DNA from: Gammaproteobacteria bacterium
GTDB taxonomy: Bacteria > Pseudomonadota > Gammaproteobacteria > SZUA-229
DNA length: 34,201 nt
Assembly: GCA_022340645.1 (NCBI GenBank)
Contig: JAJDNP010000089.1
Span: 1 to 34,201 of the forward strand
Reading direction: 5' to 3'
The translations under genes and the position numbers were made by a program. Shown piece after piece: positions 1 to 8,653 of this stretch (positions within the stretch are counted from its first letter, which is position 1; each line of letters starts with the position of its first letter). Under the pieces are notes generated by a model that worked only from the letters and a program-made list of their open reading frames with translations, searched no databases and was not told the DNA's origin.

Positions 1-40
1 CGGGCATTGCGCCGTATGTTTTGAATGTAGATTTTCATTT

Positions 41-71
41 GGTGCAATGCGTTGCACTTATTGCACCCTAC
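41..71. repeat. REP-like palindrome (GGTGCAATGC...TTGCACCCTAC)
   Basis: The stretch begins GGTGCAATGCGTTGCAC and closes with TTGCACCCTAC, so its ends can pair into a short hairpin. The form (GTAGGGTGC on one strand, GCACC on the other) matches a common class of short intergenic palindromes in proteobacterial genomes. That assignment is from memory; only one copy occurs in this window. Confidence 0.5.
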
Positions 72-310
72 GAAACTGCTTTTTTGCGCTGTTTGCGTCC
101 TTCGCGGCTAAATTCGCTTTTGTCAGTCTGTTATCAGTACATTCTGCCCATTCCCTTAAGCATGTCGAATGTCGCATTTGGGTCGTCATTACCCATCCAG
201 GTGAAAATCACGAATGTCTGCTATTGAGCATCATGTTAAATCTCAACTACAGACCCTCAGAAAACTAAGCTGACAGAGTAAGCACGGCCAATAACATACA
301 GTCAAAACAT

Positions 311-417
311 TTTTAACCGCAGAGACACAGAGGCGCAGAGTTATAACTTGTACTCGAGCCTGCTGCACAGATAACAATAATAAGCTTTCCCTGCGTCTCA
401 GCGCCAGTGCGGTAAAT
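311..417. repeat. Degenerate foldback repeat (CCGCAGAGACACAGAG type)
   Basis: The left arm at 311-340 reads TTTTAACCGCAGAGACACAG and onward. The right arm at 391-417 reads CTGCGTCTCAGCGCC and ends GCGGTAAATTT. The reverse complement of the right arm resembles the left arm with several mismatches, giving a weak hairpin with a loop of about 50 bases. It lies just downstream of srkA and could act in 3'-end formation. It belongs in style to the foldbacks at 9518, 21891, 26800 and 29783. Confidence 0.5.
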
Positions 418-437
418 TTATCTGGTTGATGCTAAAA

Positions 438-1445
438 CTAAACTACAAGGACAGGCTCATGTAACCTCGCCAGCTGCTCCCGCAACTCAAGGACATGCTG
501 TTCCCAGTATTGCTTTGTATTAAACCAGGGAAAGGCCAGCGGGAAAGCGGGGTCCTGCCAGCGTTTGGCCAGCCACGCAGCATAATGCATCATGCGCAAA
601 CTGCGTAAGGCTTCAATCAGCTGCAGTTCGTTTAACTGCAGGATGGCGAACTCCTCGTAACCTTCCAGTAAATCACAGAGCTGTTCTGTCATTTCCTGGC
701 GGTCGCCGGAAAGCAGCATCCACAAATCCTGTATCGCCGGGCCATTACAGCAATCATCCAGGTCGACAAAATGCGGACCATCATCGGTCCATAAAACGTT
801 GCTTCGATGACAGTCGCCATGCAAACGTATTGATTCATAACTACCGCAACGGTCAAAGGCAGCATGAATTTCTTTTAAAACATCATCAACCAGTGTCGCA
901 TAGGCCGCGACGAGATAATCGGGTATAAAGCCATGCCCCAGCAGGAAGTCGGCGGCGTTGTTGCCCATCCTGGTTATGTCGATATCCTGCCGATGCTGAA
1001 ATGATGATGTTCGACCCACATTATGGATACGCGCGATAAAACGGCCCATCCAGTTTAAATCATCGCGAGTTTCGAGGTCCGGCCAGCGGCCGCCACGCAA
1101 AGGGTAGATTGCAAAGCGGTAACCCGCATGCTCGAACAGGGAGACACCGTCTTTTAATATCGGCGCAACCACCGGAATTTCCTGGTCAACCAGCTCCAGC
1201 GCAAACTGGTGTTCTTCGTTTATCGCCTCATCGCTCCAGCGGTCCGGACGGTAAAATTTTGCGACAAGTATTTCACCGGTTTCCAGCTCGCAGCGATATA
1301 CGCGGTTCTCGTAGCTATTGAGTGCAAGTATGCGGCCGCTGGTCTGGTACCCTAAACTGTCTACCGCAGCAAGCATGGTCTCCGGCACTAATTCCGTATA
1401 ATCATGTTTTAGTGATTGCAGGCTGGAACTATCTTGTTTTTGCAT
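438..1445 (-). CDS. srkA: Stress response kinase A (SrkA/RdoA/YihE)
   Basis: Cytoplasmic Ser/Thr protein kinase of the SrkA family, which in E. coli counters envelope and oxidative stress and limits MazEF-dependent death. The protein (335 residues from this start; E. coli about 328) aligns over its length. It shows the N-terminal LNSYENRVY strand, a KFYRP segment with the ATP-contacting lysine, the catalytic loop LHGDCHRSN at about 208-216, the metal-binding FVDLDD at about 226-231 and the GPAIQDLWMLL helix. I chose ATG at 1445; an in-frame TTG at 1469 would add eight residues, but its upstream has no ribosome binding site and the longer form overshoots the family's N-terminus. The gene runs in the same direction as dnaJ but lies about 180 bases downstream of it, so co-transcription is possible but unproven. 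E. coli srkA is often next to dsbA; no dsbA is seen here. Confidence 0.93.
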   Translation of the reverse strand: MQKQDSSSLQSLKHDYTELVPETMLAAVDSLGYQTSGRILALNSYENRVYRCELETGEILVAKFYRPDRWSDEAINEEHQFALELVDQEIPVVAPILKDGVSLFEHAGYRFAIYPLRGGRWPDLETRDDLNWMGRFIARIHNVGRTSSFQHRQDIDITRMGNNAADFLLGHGFIPDYLVAAYATLVDDVLKEIHAAFDRCGSYESIRLHGDCHRSNVLWTDDGPHFVDLDDCCNGPAIQDLWMLLSGDRQEMTEQLCDLLEGYEEFAILQLNELQLIEALRSLRMMHYAAWLAKRWQDPAFPLAFPWFNTKQYWEQHVLELREQLARLHEPVLVV

Positions 1446-1626
1446 TTTCTCGGTTTGTGTATTGAGCAAATGTTAAAAAGCGATGTATTTATCACCGGCT
1501 TGTCAGCCAGACCTGTGCTAAATATTTTCTTTTTGCGCGGATGTAATTAGCTGTTGGTAAATTCATATGGCGTTGAGCTTACATGATTCAGCAATAAAGT
1601 TTGGGCAGATTAAATTATTATTACCG

Positions 1627-2769
1627 CTACTTTGATTCCCACCAGCGTTTTTTGTGGGAAGATTTTTTGTCTAGTTCCTGCAATTGCTCATACAGCTTGC
1701 GCTCTTCGTTGTTGATGTGTGTTGGAATTTCAATCTGCATGCGTAATTTAAGATCGCCCATGCTGTTGCCTTCAAAATAGGGTAATCCTTTTCCGCGCAG
1801 ACGTAATACTTCATCATGCTGTGTGCCCGGCGGGACTTTTACGGTGATGCTGTTTTTGAGTGTCGGAACTTTTATTTCTGTACCCAGTACGGCATCCGCG
1901 ACACTGATTGTTTCTGTGCGCCAGAGATCTGCGCCCAGGCGCTGAAAACGTTTATCCGGTGCGGTCCGCACAATGACATATAGGTCACCTGGCGGTAATC
2001 CCGGTTTATCGGCGGGGAGGCCGTGCCCGGCTATGCGCAGCGCCATGCCTTCTTCCGCACCGCGCGGGATTTTTATCTTGAGTGATTCTTCTTTTTCAAT
2101 CTGACCGCTGCCATGGCATTGTTTGCAGGGATGATCGATGAAACTGCCTTTGCCGTGGCAGACCGGGCAGATCGTTATCTGCTGGAACATGACGCTGCCC
2201 TTGTCCTTGGTTTCCTTTCTGGCGATCACTTTCTGCCCGGAACCGCCACAGGCTTCACACGTCCTTGGGGTGGTGCCTGCTGCTGCACCGGTGCCATGAC
2301 AGGCTTCGCACGCCATTGGATGGCCCAGCCGCACTGCCTGTTCGCCACCTTCGTTGATCATGTCGAGAGTGACCATGACCTGGACTTCCAGGTCACGGCC
2401 GCGTTCAGGTTCTCGCTGATGATGAAAAAAACGGTCAAATATACTGCCGCCGGCATGCCGGCCGAAATCAAAGCCGAAACCCATGTCGCCAAAGATGTCA
2501 CCGAAATCAATACCGCCAAACAGGTCTTCAGCGGAGAAGTCGGCTACCCCGGCAAAACCGCCGGTGTCATACTTTTTACGTTTTTCGGGGTCGGACAAAA
2601 TCGCATAGGCTTCGGCGATCTCCTTGAAGCGCTCTTCAGCGTCAGCTGATTTGTTTCTGTCCGGGTGATATTTTAAGGCCAGCTTACGAAAGGCATTTTT
2701 GATGGTCTTTGCATCAGCATCACGTTCAACGCCCAGCACTTCATAATAATCGCGTTGTTGATCAGGCAT
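1627..2769 (-). CDS. dnaJ: Chaperone DnaJ (type I Hsp40)
   Basis: Co-chaperone that delivers clients to DnaK and stimulates its ATPase. The 380-residue protein has all type I parts in order: J domain (about 7-70) with HPD at 35-37; a Gly/Phe-rich linker (about 71-110); a zinc-binding domain with four CxxCxGxG repeats at 154-161 (CEACHGTG), 171-178 (CEACGGSG), 201-208 (CPVCHGKG) and 215-222 (CKQCHGSG); and the C-terminal substrate-binding beta domains. It starts 14 bases after the dnaK stop, so the two are almost certainly one transcript. No strong Shine-Dalgarno precedes the ATG, which suggests translational coupling. GrpE and HrcA are not nearby, unlike many canonical dnaKJ loci. With the unusual DnaK next door, this may be a second, specialised pair. 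Confidence 0.95.
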   Translation of the reverse strand: MPDQQRDYYEVLGVERDADAKTIKNAFRKLALKYHPDRNKSADAEERFKEIAEAYAILSDPEKRKKYDTGGFAGVADFSAEDLFGGIDFGDIFGDMGFGFDFGRHAGGSIFDRFFHHQREPERGRDLEVQVMVTLDMINEGGEQAVRLGHPMACEACHGTGAAAGTTPRTCEACGGSGQKVIARKETKDKGSVMFQQITICPVCHGKGSFIDHPCKQCHGSGQIEKEESLKIKIPRGAEEGMALRIAGHGLPADKPGLPPGDLYVIVRTAPDKRFQRLGADLWRTETISVADAVLGTEIKVPTLKNSITVKVPPGTQHDEVLRLRGKGLPYFEGNSMGDLKLRMQIEIPTHINNEERKLYEQLQELDKKSSHKKRWWESK

Positions 2770-2783
2770 ATTTCAGGCCAGAT

Positions 2784-4643
2784 TTATTTGTTTTCTTCGT
2801 AGTCAGCGTCCACTACTTTTTCATGGGGTGAGCCTGCAGAAGCCTGGCTTCCGCCTGCAGCGGAATTAACTTTACGTTCTTTATAAACACCGGCATCGGG
2901 CTGCTGTGAATAGATGACAACACCGGCCTCTTTCAGAACCGCTGCCAGCGCCTCTGATTTTTCTGCTGCCAGATCGGCATCTTTTTTATTGATGGCTTCA
3001 CGGGTATCGTTCATCGCCTGCTGAATTTTACCGCGGAGCTCCTCGGTCAGTTTGTCGCTGAAGTCGGCCAGCATTTTTTCTGCCTGGTAGCAGGTAGCAT
3101 CTGCTTCGTTAAGTTTGTCCGCCTGTTCCCGGCGTTTTTTATCGGCCTCGGCAAATTTTTCAGCATCCTTCACCATGCGCTCCTTCTCATCTTCGGATAA
3201 GCGGGTTGAGCCTGAAATAGTGATGGACTGTGACTTGCCGGTCGCCTGGTCTTTCGCGGTAACATTAAGGATACCGTTGGCGTCAATATCAAAGGTAACG
3301 TCAATTTTGGGCACGCCCCGCGGTGCCGGCACCAGGCCATCGAGATTGAACTCGCCCAGGCTGATATTATCACTCGACATCGGCCGCTCGCCCTGGAATA
3401 CATGAATGGTAACCGATGGCTGCATGTCCGCCGCGGTGGTGAAGGTTTCCGTGTGTTTGACCGGGATCGGAGAGTTACGCGCAATAAGCGAGGTTGCCAC
3501 GCCACCGAGGGTTTCGACACCAAGCGTCAACGGGGTGACGTCCACCAGCACAATGTCACCAACTTCACCGCTGAGTACGCCGGCCTGTATCGCCGCGCCG
3601 CTGGCGACACACTCCATGGGATCGACGCCCATCTCAGCTTTACGACCAAAGATTTCTTCGAAGAATTTTCTCACTGACGGCATGCGGGTCGGGCCGCCGA
3701 CAAACACGATGCGGTCGACGTCTTTAGTGGTGATACCTGCGTCCCTGATTGCCTGTTCGATCGGCCCGCGGCAACGGTCAATAACGTCGCGAATCTGACG
3801 TTCCAGTTCGGTGCGGTTAAGGTCCATTTCAAGATGCCTGGGTTCACCATTCTGAGAGGCGAAATAAGGCAGACTGATATGTGTCGTGGTGCTGGTTGAT
3901 AGTTCGATTTTTGCAACTTCGGCCGCTTCTTTCAAACGTGCCAGCGCTTTTTCATCATGCTGTACGTCAATGCCGCTCTCTTCATGAAAGCGGTTAACCA
4001 GGTAATCCACCAGGCTCTGGTCCATGTCGGTGCCGCCGAGTTGTGTGTCGCCGCTGGTGGCCTTGACCTCAAACACGCCGCCGCCGAATTCCATGATAGT
4101 GACATCGAGTGTGCCGCCGCCAAAATCGATGACCGCAATGCGCAGGTCTTCGCCGGCCCGGTCCAGACCATAGGCCAGTGACGCGGCTGTGGGTTCATTG
4201 ATCAGGCGGACAACTTCCAGACCTGCAATACGGCAGGCATCCTTGGTGGCATTTCGCTGATTGTCATCAAAATAAGCGGGCACAGTTACAACTGCCTTCT
4301 CAATTTTCTCGCCAAGAAAAGATTCAGCATCCTGCTTGATTTTTTGCAGCAAAAAAGCAGATAACTGTTCAGGACCGAATGACTGGCCGCGCAGGTTAAT
4401 TTTCTCGCGCGTCCCCATTTTTCTTTTGAATGCCGATGCCGTGCCTTCCGGGTTGGCGGACGCCTGCCGTCTGGCAGGTTCGCCGACCAGCTTTTCTCCT
4501 TTCTCTGTTATGGCTACGTAGCTGGGGAAGGCTTTGCCGCCAAGGCTGATACCTTCTGTGCTCGGAATGATAACAGGCCGCCCACCACGAAGTACTGCTG
4601 CGGCAGAGTTTGAGGTGCCGAGGTCAATGCCAATAATTGCCAT
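2784..4643 (-). CDS. dnaK: Hsp70 chaperone DnaK, archaeal/monoderm-like type
   Basis: ATP-dependent Hsp70 chaperone of 619 residues (E. coli 638). Visible motifs are phosphate-1 [10 protein letters not shown] (4-13), [14 protein letters not shown] (148-161), phosphate-2 DFGGGTLDV (173-181), the adenosine motif VGGPTRMP (315-322), an interdomain linker near 366-378, the substrate-binding beta domain with FQGER, an alpha lid, and a VDADYEENK tail. Between residues 73 and 92 the protein reads KRKMGT...FGPEQ, about 20 residues shorter than the matching E. coli stretch, so it lacks the insertion that marks Gram-negative DnaK. The N-terminus ([26 protein letters not shown]) recalls Thermoplasma-type archaeal DnaK from memory. 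A clear GGAG lies seven bases before the ATG. Horizontal origin is inferred; a standard second dnaK may exist elsewhere in the genome. Confidence 0.95.
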   Translation of the reverse strand: MAIIGIDLGTSNSAAAVLRGGRPVIIPSTEGISLGGKAFPSYVAITEKGEKLVGEPARRQASANPEGTASAFKRKMGTREKINLRGQSFGPEQLSAFLLQKIKQDAESFLGEKIEKAVVTVPAYFDDNQRNATKDACRIAGLEVVRLINEPTAASLAYGLDRAGEDLRIAVIDFGGGTLDVTIMEFGGGVFEVKATSGDTQLGGTDMDQSLVDYLVNRFHEESGIDVQHDEKALARLKEAAEVAKIELSTSTTTHISLPYFASQNGEPRHLEMDLNRTELERQIRDVIDRCRGPIEQAIRDAGITTKDVDRIVFVGGPTRMPSVRKFFEEIFGRKAEMGVDPMECVASGAAIQAGVLSGEVGDIVLVDVTPLTLGVETLGGVATSLIARNSPIPVKHTETFTTAADMQPSVTIHVFQGERPMSSDNISLGEFNLDGLVPAPRGVPKIDVTFDIDANGILNVTAKDQATGKSQSITISGSTRLSEDEKERMVKDAEKFAEADKKRREQADKLNEADATCYQAEKMLADFSDKLTEELRGKIQQAMNDTREAINKKDADLAAEKSEALAAVLKEAGVVIYSQQPDAGVYKERKVNSAAGGSQASAGSPHEKVVDADYEENK

Positions 4644-4705
4644 AACAAAACTCCATATGAAATTGAAAACAAACTACAACCAGAAAAAATATACCAATAT
4701 CGGTT

Positions 4706-4733
4706 AATATACTAAATCCGGCTTATTAAACAA
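4706..4733 (-). promoter_or_regulatory. Candidate sigma-70-like promoter of dnaK-dnaJ
   Basis: On the minus strand TTGTTT (4733-4728) is followed after 16 bases by TATATT (4711-4706), about 60 bases before the dnaK start codon. No sigma-32 consensus (CTTGAA...CCCCAT) is recognisable, which is unusual for a dnaK gene. The predicted transcript start is near 4699. This is a pattern call only. Confidence 0.4.
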
Positions 4734-4761
4734 GACAGGATCAGGTTAATCATAAACTATA

Positions 4762-4775
4762 TTGATATGTATCAA
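4762..4775. promoter_or_regulatory. Perfect FNR/Anr-type box TTGATATGTATCAA
   Basis: The 14-mer fits the consensus TTGAT-N4-ATCAA exactly on both strands, the binding site of the oxygen sensors FNR and Anr. It sits between divergent dnaK and htpX. Its centre is about 70 bases upstream of the start predicted for the dnaK promoter, near the class I activator position (-71.5). No well-placed -10 was found for class II activation of htpX. Binding is inferred. Confidence 0.55.
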
Positions 4776-4913
4776 TCTAAATAAAGTAATAAATTTAAGA
4801 AGGAGAGTTTGACTGTTATGCGTGATTTTATGATCTGCCTCATGCTGTGCAAACAGGCTTTACTTCATCATGGATTTAGAGTTATTTAAATTACAGCTTT
4901 TGTGTATTGCTGA

Positions 4914-5870
4914 ATGAACAGCTTATTTCCTGCACATTACAAATTACATAATTACCTGCAATCTGCATTGTTACTGGCGGGCATGCTGGGTTTGCTGAGC
5001 CTGGTTGGCTGGTTACTGGCGGGCCCTGAAGGTATTGGCTGGTTTATTGTTGCCGGGGTATTTATTTTTATTAGCGCACCCAGGGTAACGCCTGCATATA
5101 TTTTGCGTTTGCACCGGGCGCAGGTGCTGGATGCCAGTGATGCACCGCAACTTTATGAAATGGTTCACTGGCTGACAAAACGTGCCGGCATGAAAGCTAT
5201 GCCAGTGCTTTATTATATTCCCAGTAGCAGTATTAATGCTTTTACTACCGGCTTAAATAAAAACGCCTCTATTGCACTCAGCGATGGTATGCTTCGCCAG
5301 CTTAATACACGTGAACTAAGCGGTGTTCTGGCGCACGAAATCAGCCACGTCAGCAGGAATGATTTATTAGTGATGATGGTGGCGGATGTTATCAGCCGCT
5401 TGACCAGTATAATGGCTTTCGCCGGTTACCTGCTTATCTGGATTTATATCCCTCTGTTTATCTTCAGTGGTGAAAAAGCCCCATGGCTGTTACTGATAAT
5501 ACTGATGACTGCACCAACCTTTAGTATATTAATGCAACTGGCGTTGTCACGCGCCAATGAATTCAATGCTGATGTTGAAGCCGCAAAACTGACCGGTGAT
5601 CCGCTGGGGCTGGCGTCTGCACTGGAAAAAATTGATTATTATCAGGGCAGCCTGATTCAAAGAATATTTTCTCCTGCTCAGCGCATGCATGAGCCTGTTT
5701 TTTTTCGAACGCATCCCTTAATGATAGATCGAGTTAATCGCCTTAAACAACTGGCAAATACAATGCGTACATCAGATTCATCTCCTGATTTTGCAGAAAG
5801 CCAGAACTGGCTTAAGTTTCCTGCGCCAGGGCATTTCCCCCGGCGACGTTATCCCGGATTATGGCATTAG
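4914..5870 (+). CDS. htpX: HtpX-like M48 zinc metalloprotease
   Basis: Inner-membrane zinc protease that, in the HtpX family, degrades misfolded membrane proteins. The 318-residue protein has two N-terminal membrane segments (about 16-35 and 41-54), the catalytic HEISH at 141-145, two more hydrophobic segments (about 163-186 and 192-210), and a third zinc ligand, probably Glu216 in SRANEFNAD. An FFRTHPLMIDRV stretch near the C-terminus matches the HP(D/S)xxxRI signature of M48 proteases. It is slightly longer than E. coli HtpX (293), with a basic PRRRYPGLWH end. No good ribosome binding site precedes the ATG at 4914, but the N-terminus fits the family. It diverges from dnaK around the FNR-like box and is followed by a Lon-related protease. 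HtpX proper versus an HtpX-like paralogue is not resolved. Confidence 0.85.
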   Translation: MNSLFPAHYKLHNYLQSALLLAGMLGLLSLVGWLLAGPEGIGWFIVAGVFIFISAPRVTPAYILRLHRAQVLDASDAPQLYEMVHWLTKRAGMKAMPVLYYIPSSSINAFTTGLNKNASIALSDGMLRQLNTRELSGVLAHEISHVSRNDLLVMMVADVISRLTSIMAFAGYLLIWIYIPLFIFSGEKAPWLLLIILMTAPTFSILMQLALSRANEFNADVEAAKLTGDPLGLASALEKIDYYQGSLIQRIFSPAQRMHEPVFFRTHPLMIDRVNRLKQLANTMRTSDSSPDFAESQNWLKFPAPGHFPRRRYPGLWH

Positions 5871-6025
5871 TCGATTCGGTGAAATGCAAGAATTACTGGA
5901 TATGACATACCTGGCCCATTTGAATTGTATTTCAGTACCAATGTCTGTTTTAATATGCGGCATAGAGATTTTATTCACCCGGCGACAATATGTGACCCCT
6001 AACCATTTGATATTGAAAAAGAAAG

Positions 6026-6123
6026 GCCGGAGTATGCCTGTCCACGGACGGCGTTATCAGCACTTGCTGTAGAATGGCTACAACAGCGCGCTGTTGCCTT
6101 GCCGTAAACAGGCATACTCCGGC
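6026..6123. repeat. Long hairpin element with 16-bp perfect arms
   Basis: GCCGGAGTATGCCTGT at 6026-6041 is repeated as its exact reverse complement at 6108-6123. The 66-base interior contains the perfect palindrome CAACAGCGCGCTGTTG (6081-6096) and a further partial pairing (ACGGC near 6047 with GCCGT near 6101). The element sits between htpX and the Lon-related gene. It resembles a REP doublet or a very small MITE; only one copy is present here. It could limit read-through from htpX, though no T-tract follows. Confidence 0.75.
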
Positions 6124-6196
6124 TGAATGCGATATATATTGTCGCCGGGTTAATAGTTACGTTAAACATCATTCTAAAAGTGTGGTATGAAATTAC

Positions 6197-8653
6197 ATGA
6201 TGAATAATAATGGCCAGAATAATTTTAAGCTTGCTGTAGAAAGTTTATATCACCACTGTGATCTTTCTAAGGTGTCCTTCAATACCACGGCTGATCTGGA
6301 AGACAGTTACGAGCACCTGGGCCAGAAACGCGCCATGGATGCGCTTAAGTTCGGTATTGGCATAAAGCATGATGGCTATAATCTTTATGTACAGGGTTCT
6401 ACCGGTTTAGGCAAAAATACCACGGTAAAAAAACTGCTTGCCAAAGAAGCATCTACTGCCGAAACCCCACCAGACTGGTGTTACATAAACAATTTTTCTC
6501 AGCATCATAAACCATTAATACTGGAACTTCCCGCCGGCCAGGGGCATCAATTGCAGCTTGATATGCTGCAGCTTATTGAAGACCTGCTGGTTGCGATACC
6601 CGCGGCATTTGAAAGCGATGAGTACAGGACGCGTGCGCAGGCGATACAGGAGGAGTACAAACAGAAGGAGATGATGGCGTTTAAGAAGATTTCTGACAGC
6701 GCAGATGAAAAAAATATAGCCCTGCTGCGTACTCCCGGCGGTTACACCCTGGGTCCTATGAAGGACGGCAGGGTGATCACGCCTGATGAGTTCGACAAAC
6801 TGGACGAGAAAGAAAAGGAAGAAATAAAACGGGTCATTGCGGAAATTGAAAAAGAACTGATAGAAACCATTCATAAAGTACCCGATTGGTACAAGGAAAA
6901 CAGGGATAAAACGAAGCAGCTAAACAGGGAGATATCAGAAGTCGTCGTCAATCAGTCTATTGCCGAGCTGGCCGCAAAATATGCTGAGCTGCCGGATGTT
7001 TTAAGCTATGTTGAGACAGTCAAACAGGACATCATTAATAATGTAAATGATTTCCGTAAGTTCGGCGCAGAGATGCAGGCTGGCGAGAATAATCACCAGA
7101 TGATTCTTTCGGCCTTTACCAGGTACCAGGTTAATGTGCTGGTCGATAATAGTCAGACCAACGGTGCGCCGGTTATTTTTGAAGACAACCCTACTTACCT
7201 GAACCTGATAGGCCGGGTAGAGCACATTGCGCAGTACGGTACGCTGCTGACGGATTTTACCCTGATAAAATCCGGTGCACTGCACCGCGCTAACGGCGGT
7301 TACCTGGTACTGGATGCGCGCAAGGTGCTGATGTCGCCATTTTCCTGGGAAGGACTGAAAAGGGCAATTCATGCTCATGAGGTAGTCATCGAAGGCCTGG
7401 AGAAAATGCTGAGCCTCGCCAGTACGACATCGCTGCAGCCGGAACCCGTCTCCATCAATGTGAAGGTTGTGCTTACCGGAAGCCGTTTACTTTATTATCT
7501 ACTCAAACAGTATGATCCTGAGTTTGGTTTATTGTTTAAGGTAGCGGCCGACTTTGCAGAAGATATTGAACGCAATGAAGAAAACAGTGAGCTATATGCA
7601 CGTCTGGTTGCCGGCCTGCAAAAGGAAAACGAACTTGCGCCATTCAATAAAAATGCGGTGCAGCGCATCATCGAACATTGCTCGAGACTGGTGGAAGACA
7701 GTGAAAAACTGTCCTTGCATATGGGCGGCCTGCTGGATCTGTTAAGGGAAGGTGATTACTGGGCCAGGCAGGAAAATCGTGCTGAAATTAGTGAACATGA
7801 TATACAGAAAGCGATTGATACCCGGCGCAACCGCCTTGACCAGATACATCAGCGTGTGCACGAGCAGGTGCTCCGGGGCGACTACCTGCTTGATACCAGC
7901 GGTGAAAAAGTAGCGCAGATTAATGGCTTAAGCGTTATCCAGCTGGGCGATTACAGTTTTGGCCGTCCATCAAGAATTACCGCTACCGCGCGACTGGGCC
8001 AGGGGAAAGTTATTGATATTGAACGGGAGGCTAAACTTGGAGGGGCAATACATTCAAAGGGAGTTCTGATACTTTCTTCTTACCTGGCCAACCGTTATGC
8101 AAAAGATCAGCCGATATCCCTTTCTGCCAGCCTGGTTTTTGAACAGTCATATGGTTATGTTGAAGGGGACAGTGCATCCGCTGCCGAGCTATGTGCGCTG
8201 TTATCGGCACTGTCTGATGTCGCTATCAAACAGAATTTTTCGGTAACCGGCTCCGTTAACCAGTACGGTGAAATACAGACGATTGGCGGCGTCAACGAAA
8301 AGATAGAAGGTTTTTTTGATATCTGTAATGCCAGGGGTTTAACCGGTGACCAGGGCGTTATCATACCGCATACAAATGTTAAGCACCTGATGCTGCGCGA
8401 GGATATCCGTGGTGCCGTTGAGCAAAATAAATTTGCTGTCTATTCAGTGAAAACCATAGATCAAATGATGCAGTTGCTTACAGGCAAAGACGCCGGTGTT
8501 AAAGATGTAAATGGCAATTATCCCCAGGGAACGGTCAATTATCTTGTGCAAAGACGAGTAGAGCAACTCAACAAGCTGCATAAAACATTCTCTGATGACA
8601 GCAAGATTCACAAGCGTGATTTCACCAGAAAAAATGAACTCAAATCAAAATAA
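6197..8653 (+). CDS. Lon-related ATP-dependent protease (AAA_32/S16, LonB-like)
   Basis: Large AAA+ serine protease of the family annotated as putative ATP-dependent Lon-like protease, about 800 residues. The N-terminal AAA module has Walker A GSTGLGKNT at 67-75. A charged, probably coiled-coil insertion spans about 150-240 (DEKEKEEIKRVIAEIEKE). A second ATPase stretch includes GALHRANGGYLVLDARKV. The C-terminal peptidase domain carries EGDSAS, with the likely catalytic Ser at 661, and GGVNEK, with the likely catalytic Lys at 702, 41 residues apart as in a LonB-type Ser-Lys dyad. There is no LonA N-terminal substrate domain and no membrane segment, so it is probably soluble. Two ATGs in tandem (6197, 6200) mark the start, with no strong Shine-Dalgarno. 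It overlaps the Usp-like gene downstream, so the two are likely translated together. Confidence 0.92.
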   Translation: MMNNNGQNNFKLAVESLYHHCDLSKVSFNTTADLEDSYEHLGQKRAMDALKFGIGIKHDGYNLYVQGSTGLGKNTTVKKLLAKEASTAETPPDWCYINNFSQHHKPLILELPAGQGHQLQLDMLQLIEDLLVAIPAAFESDEYRTRAQAIQEEYKQKEMMAFKKISDSADEKNIALLRTPGGYTLGPMKDGRVITPDEFDKLDEKEKEEIKRVIAEIEKELIETIHKVPDWYKENRDKTKQLNREISEVVVNQSIAELAAKYAELPDVLSYVETVKQDIINNVNDFRKFGAEMQAGENNHQMILSAFTRYQVNVLVDNSQTNGAPVIFEDNPTYLNLIGRVEHIAQYGTLLTDFTLIKSGALHRANGGYLVLDARKVLMSPFSWEGLKRAIHAHEVVIEGLEKMLSLASTTSLQPEPVSINVKVVLTGSRLLYYLLKQYDPEFGLLFKVAADFAEDIERNEENSELYARLVAGLQKENELAPFNKNAVQRIIEHCSRLVEDSEKLSLHMGGLLDLLREGDYWARQENRAEISEHDIQKAIDTRRNRLDQIHQRVHEQVLRGDYLLDTSGEKVAQINGLSVIQLGDYSFGRPSRITATARLGQGKVIDIEREAKLGGAIHSKGVLILSSYLANRYAKDQPISLSASLVFEQSYGYVEGDSASAAELCALLSALSDVAIKQNFSVTGSVNQYGEIQTIGGVNEKIEGFFDICNARGLTGDQGVIIPHTNVKHLMLREDIRGAVEQNKFAVYSVKTIDQMMQLLTGKDAGVKDVNGNYPQGTVNYLVQRRVEQLNKLHKTFSDDSKIHKRDFTRKNELKSK

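Larger units (their letters stand above)
1..437. other. Gene-free stretch with repeat fragments
   Basis: I see no convincing gene here. Two short overlapping plus-strand reading frames (about 70 codons) lack a ribosome binding site and any recognisable domain, and one of them runs through a palindromic repeat. The stretch holds a REP-like palindrome (41-71), a fragment reading GCGTCCTTCGCGG (around 97) that resembles half of the foldback repeats elsewhere in the window, and a degenerate foldback (311-417) downstream of the srkA stop codon. Confidence 0.6.

Noticed and set aside
21-268. Two overlapping reading frames of about 70 codons
   Set aside because: No ribosome binding site, no domain, and one runs through a REP-like palindrome.
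2113-2649. 178-codon plus-strand frame opposite dnaJ
   Set aside because: It lies wholly antisense to the well-supported dnaJ; codon bias of the minus strand explains its openness.
5791-6072. 93-codon frame overlapping the end of htpX
   Set aside because: It overlaps htpX and runs into the hairpin element; no recognisable features.
6026-6123. Integron attC site
   Set aside because: The outer arms are perfect 16-mers without the RYYYAAC/GTTRRRY cores of attC, and no integrase or cassette genes are near.
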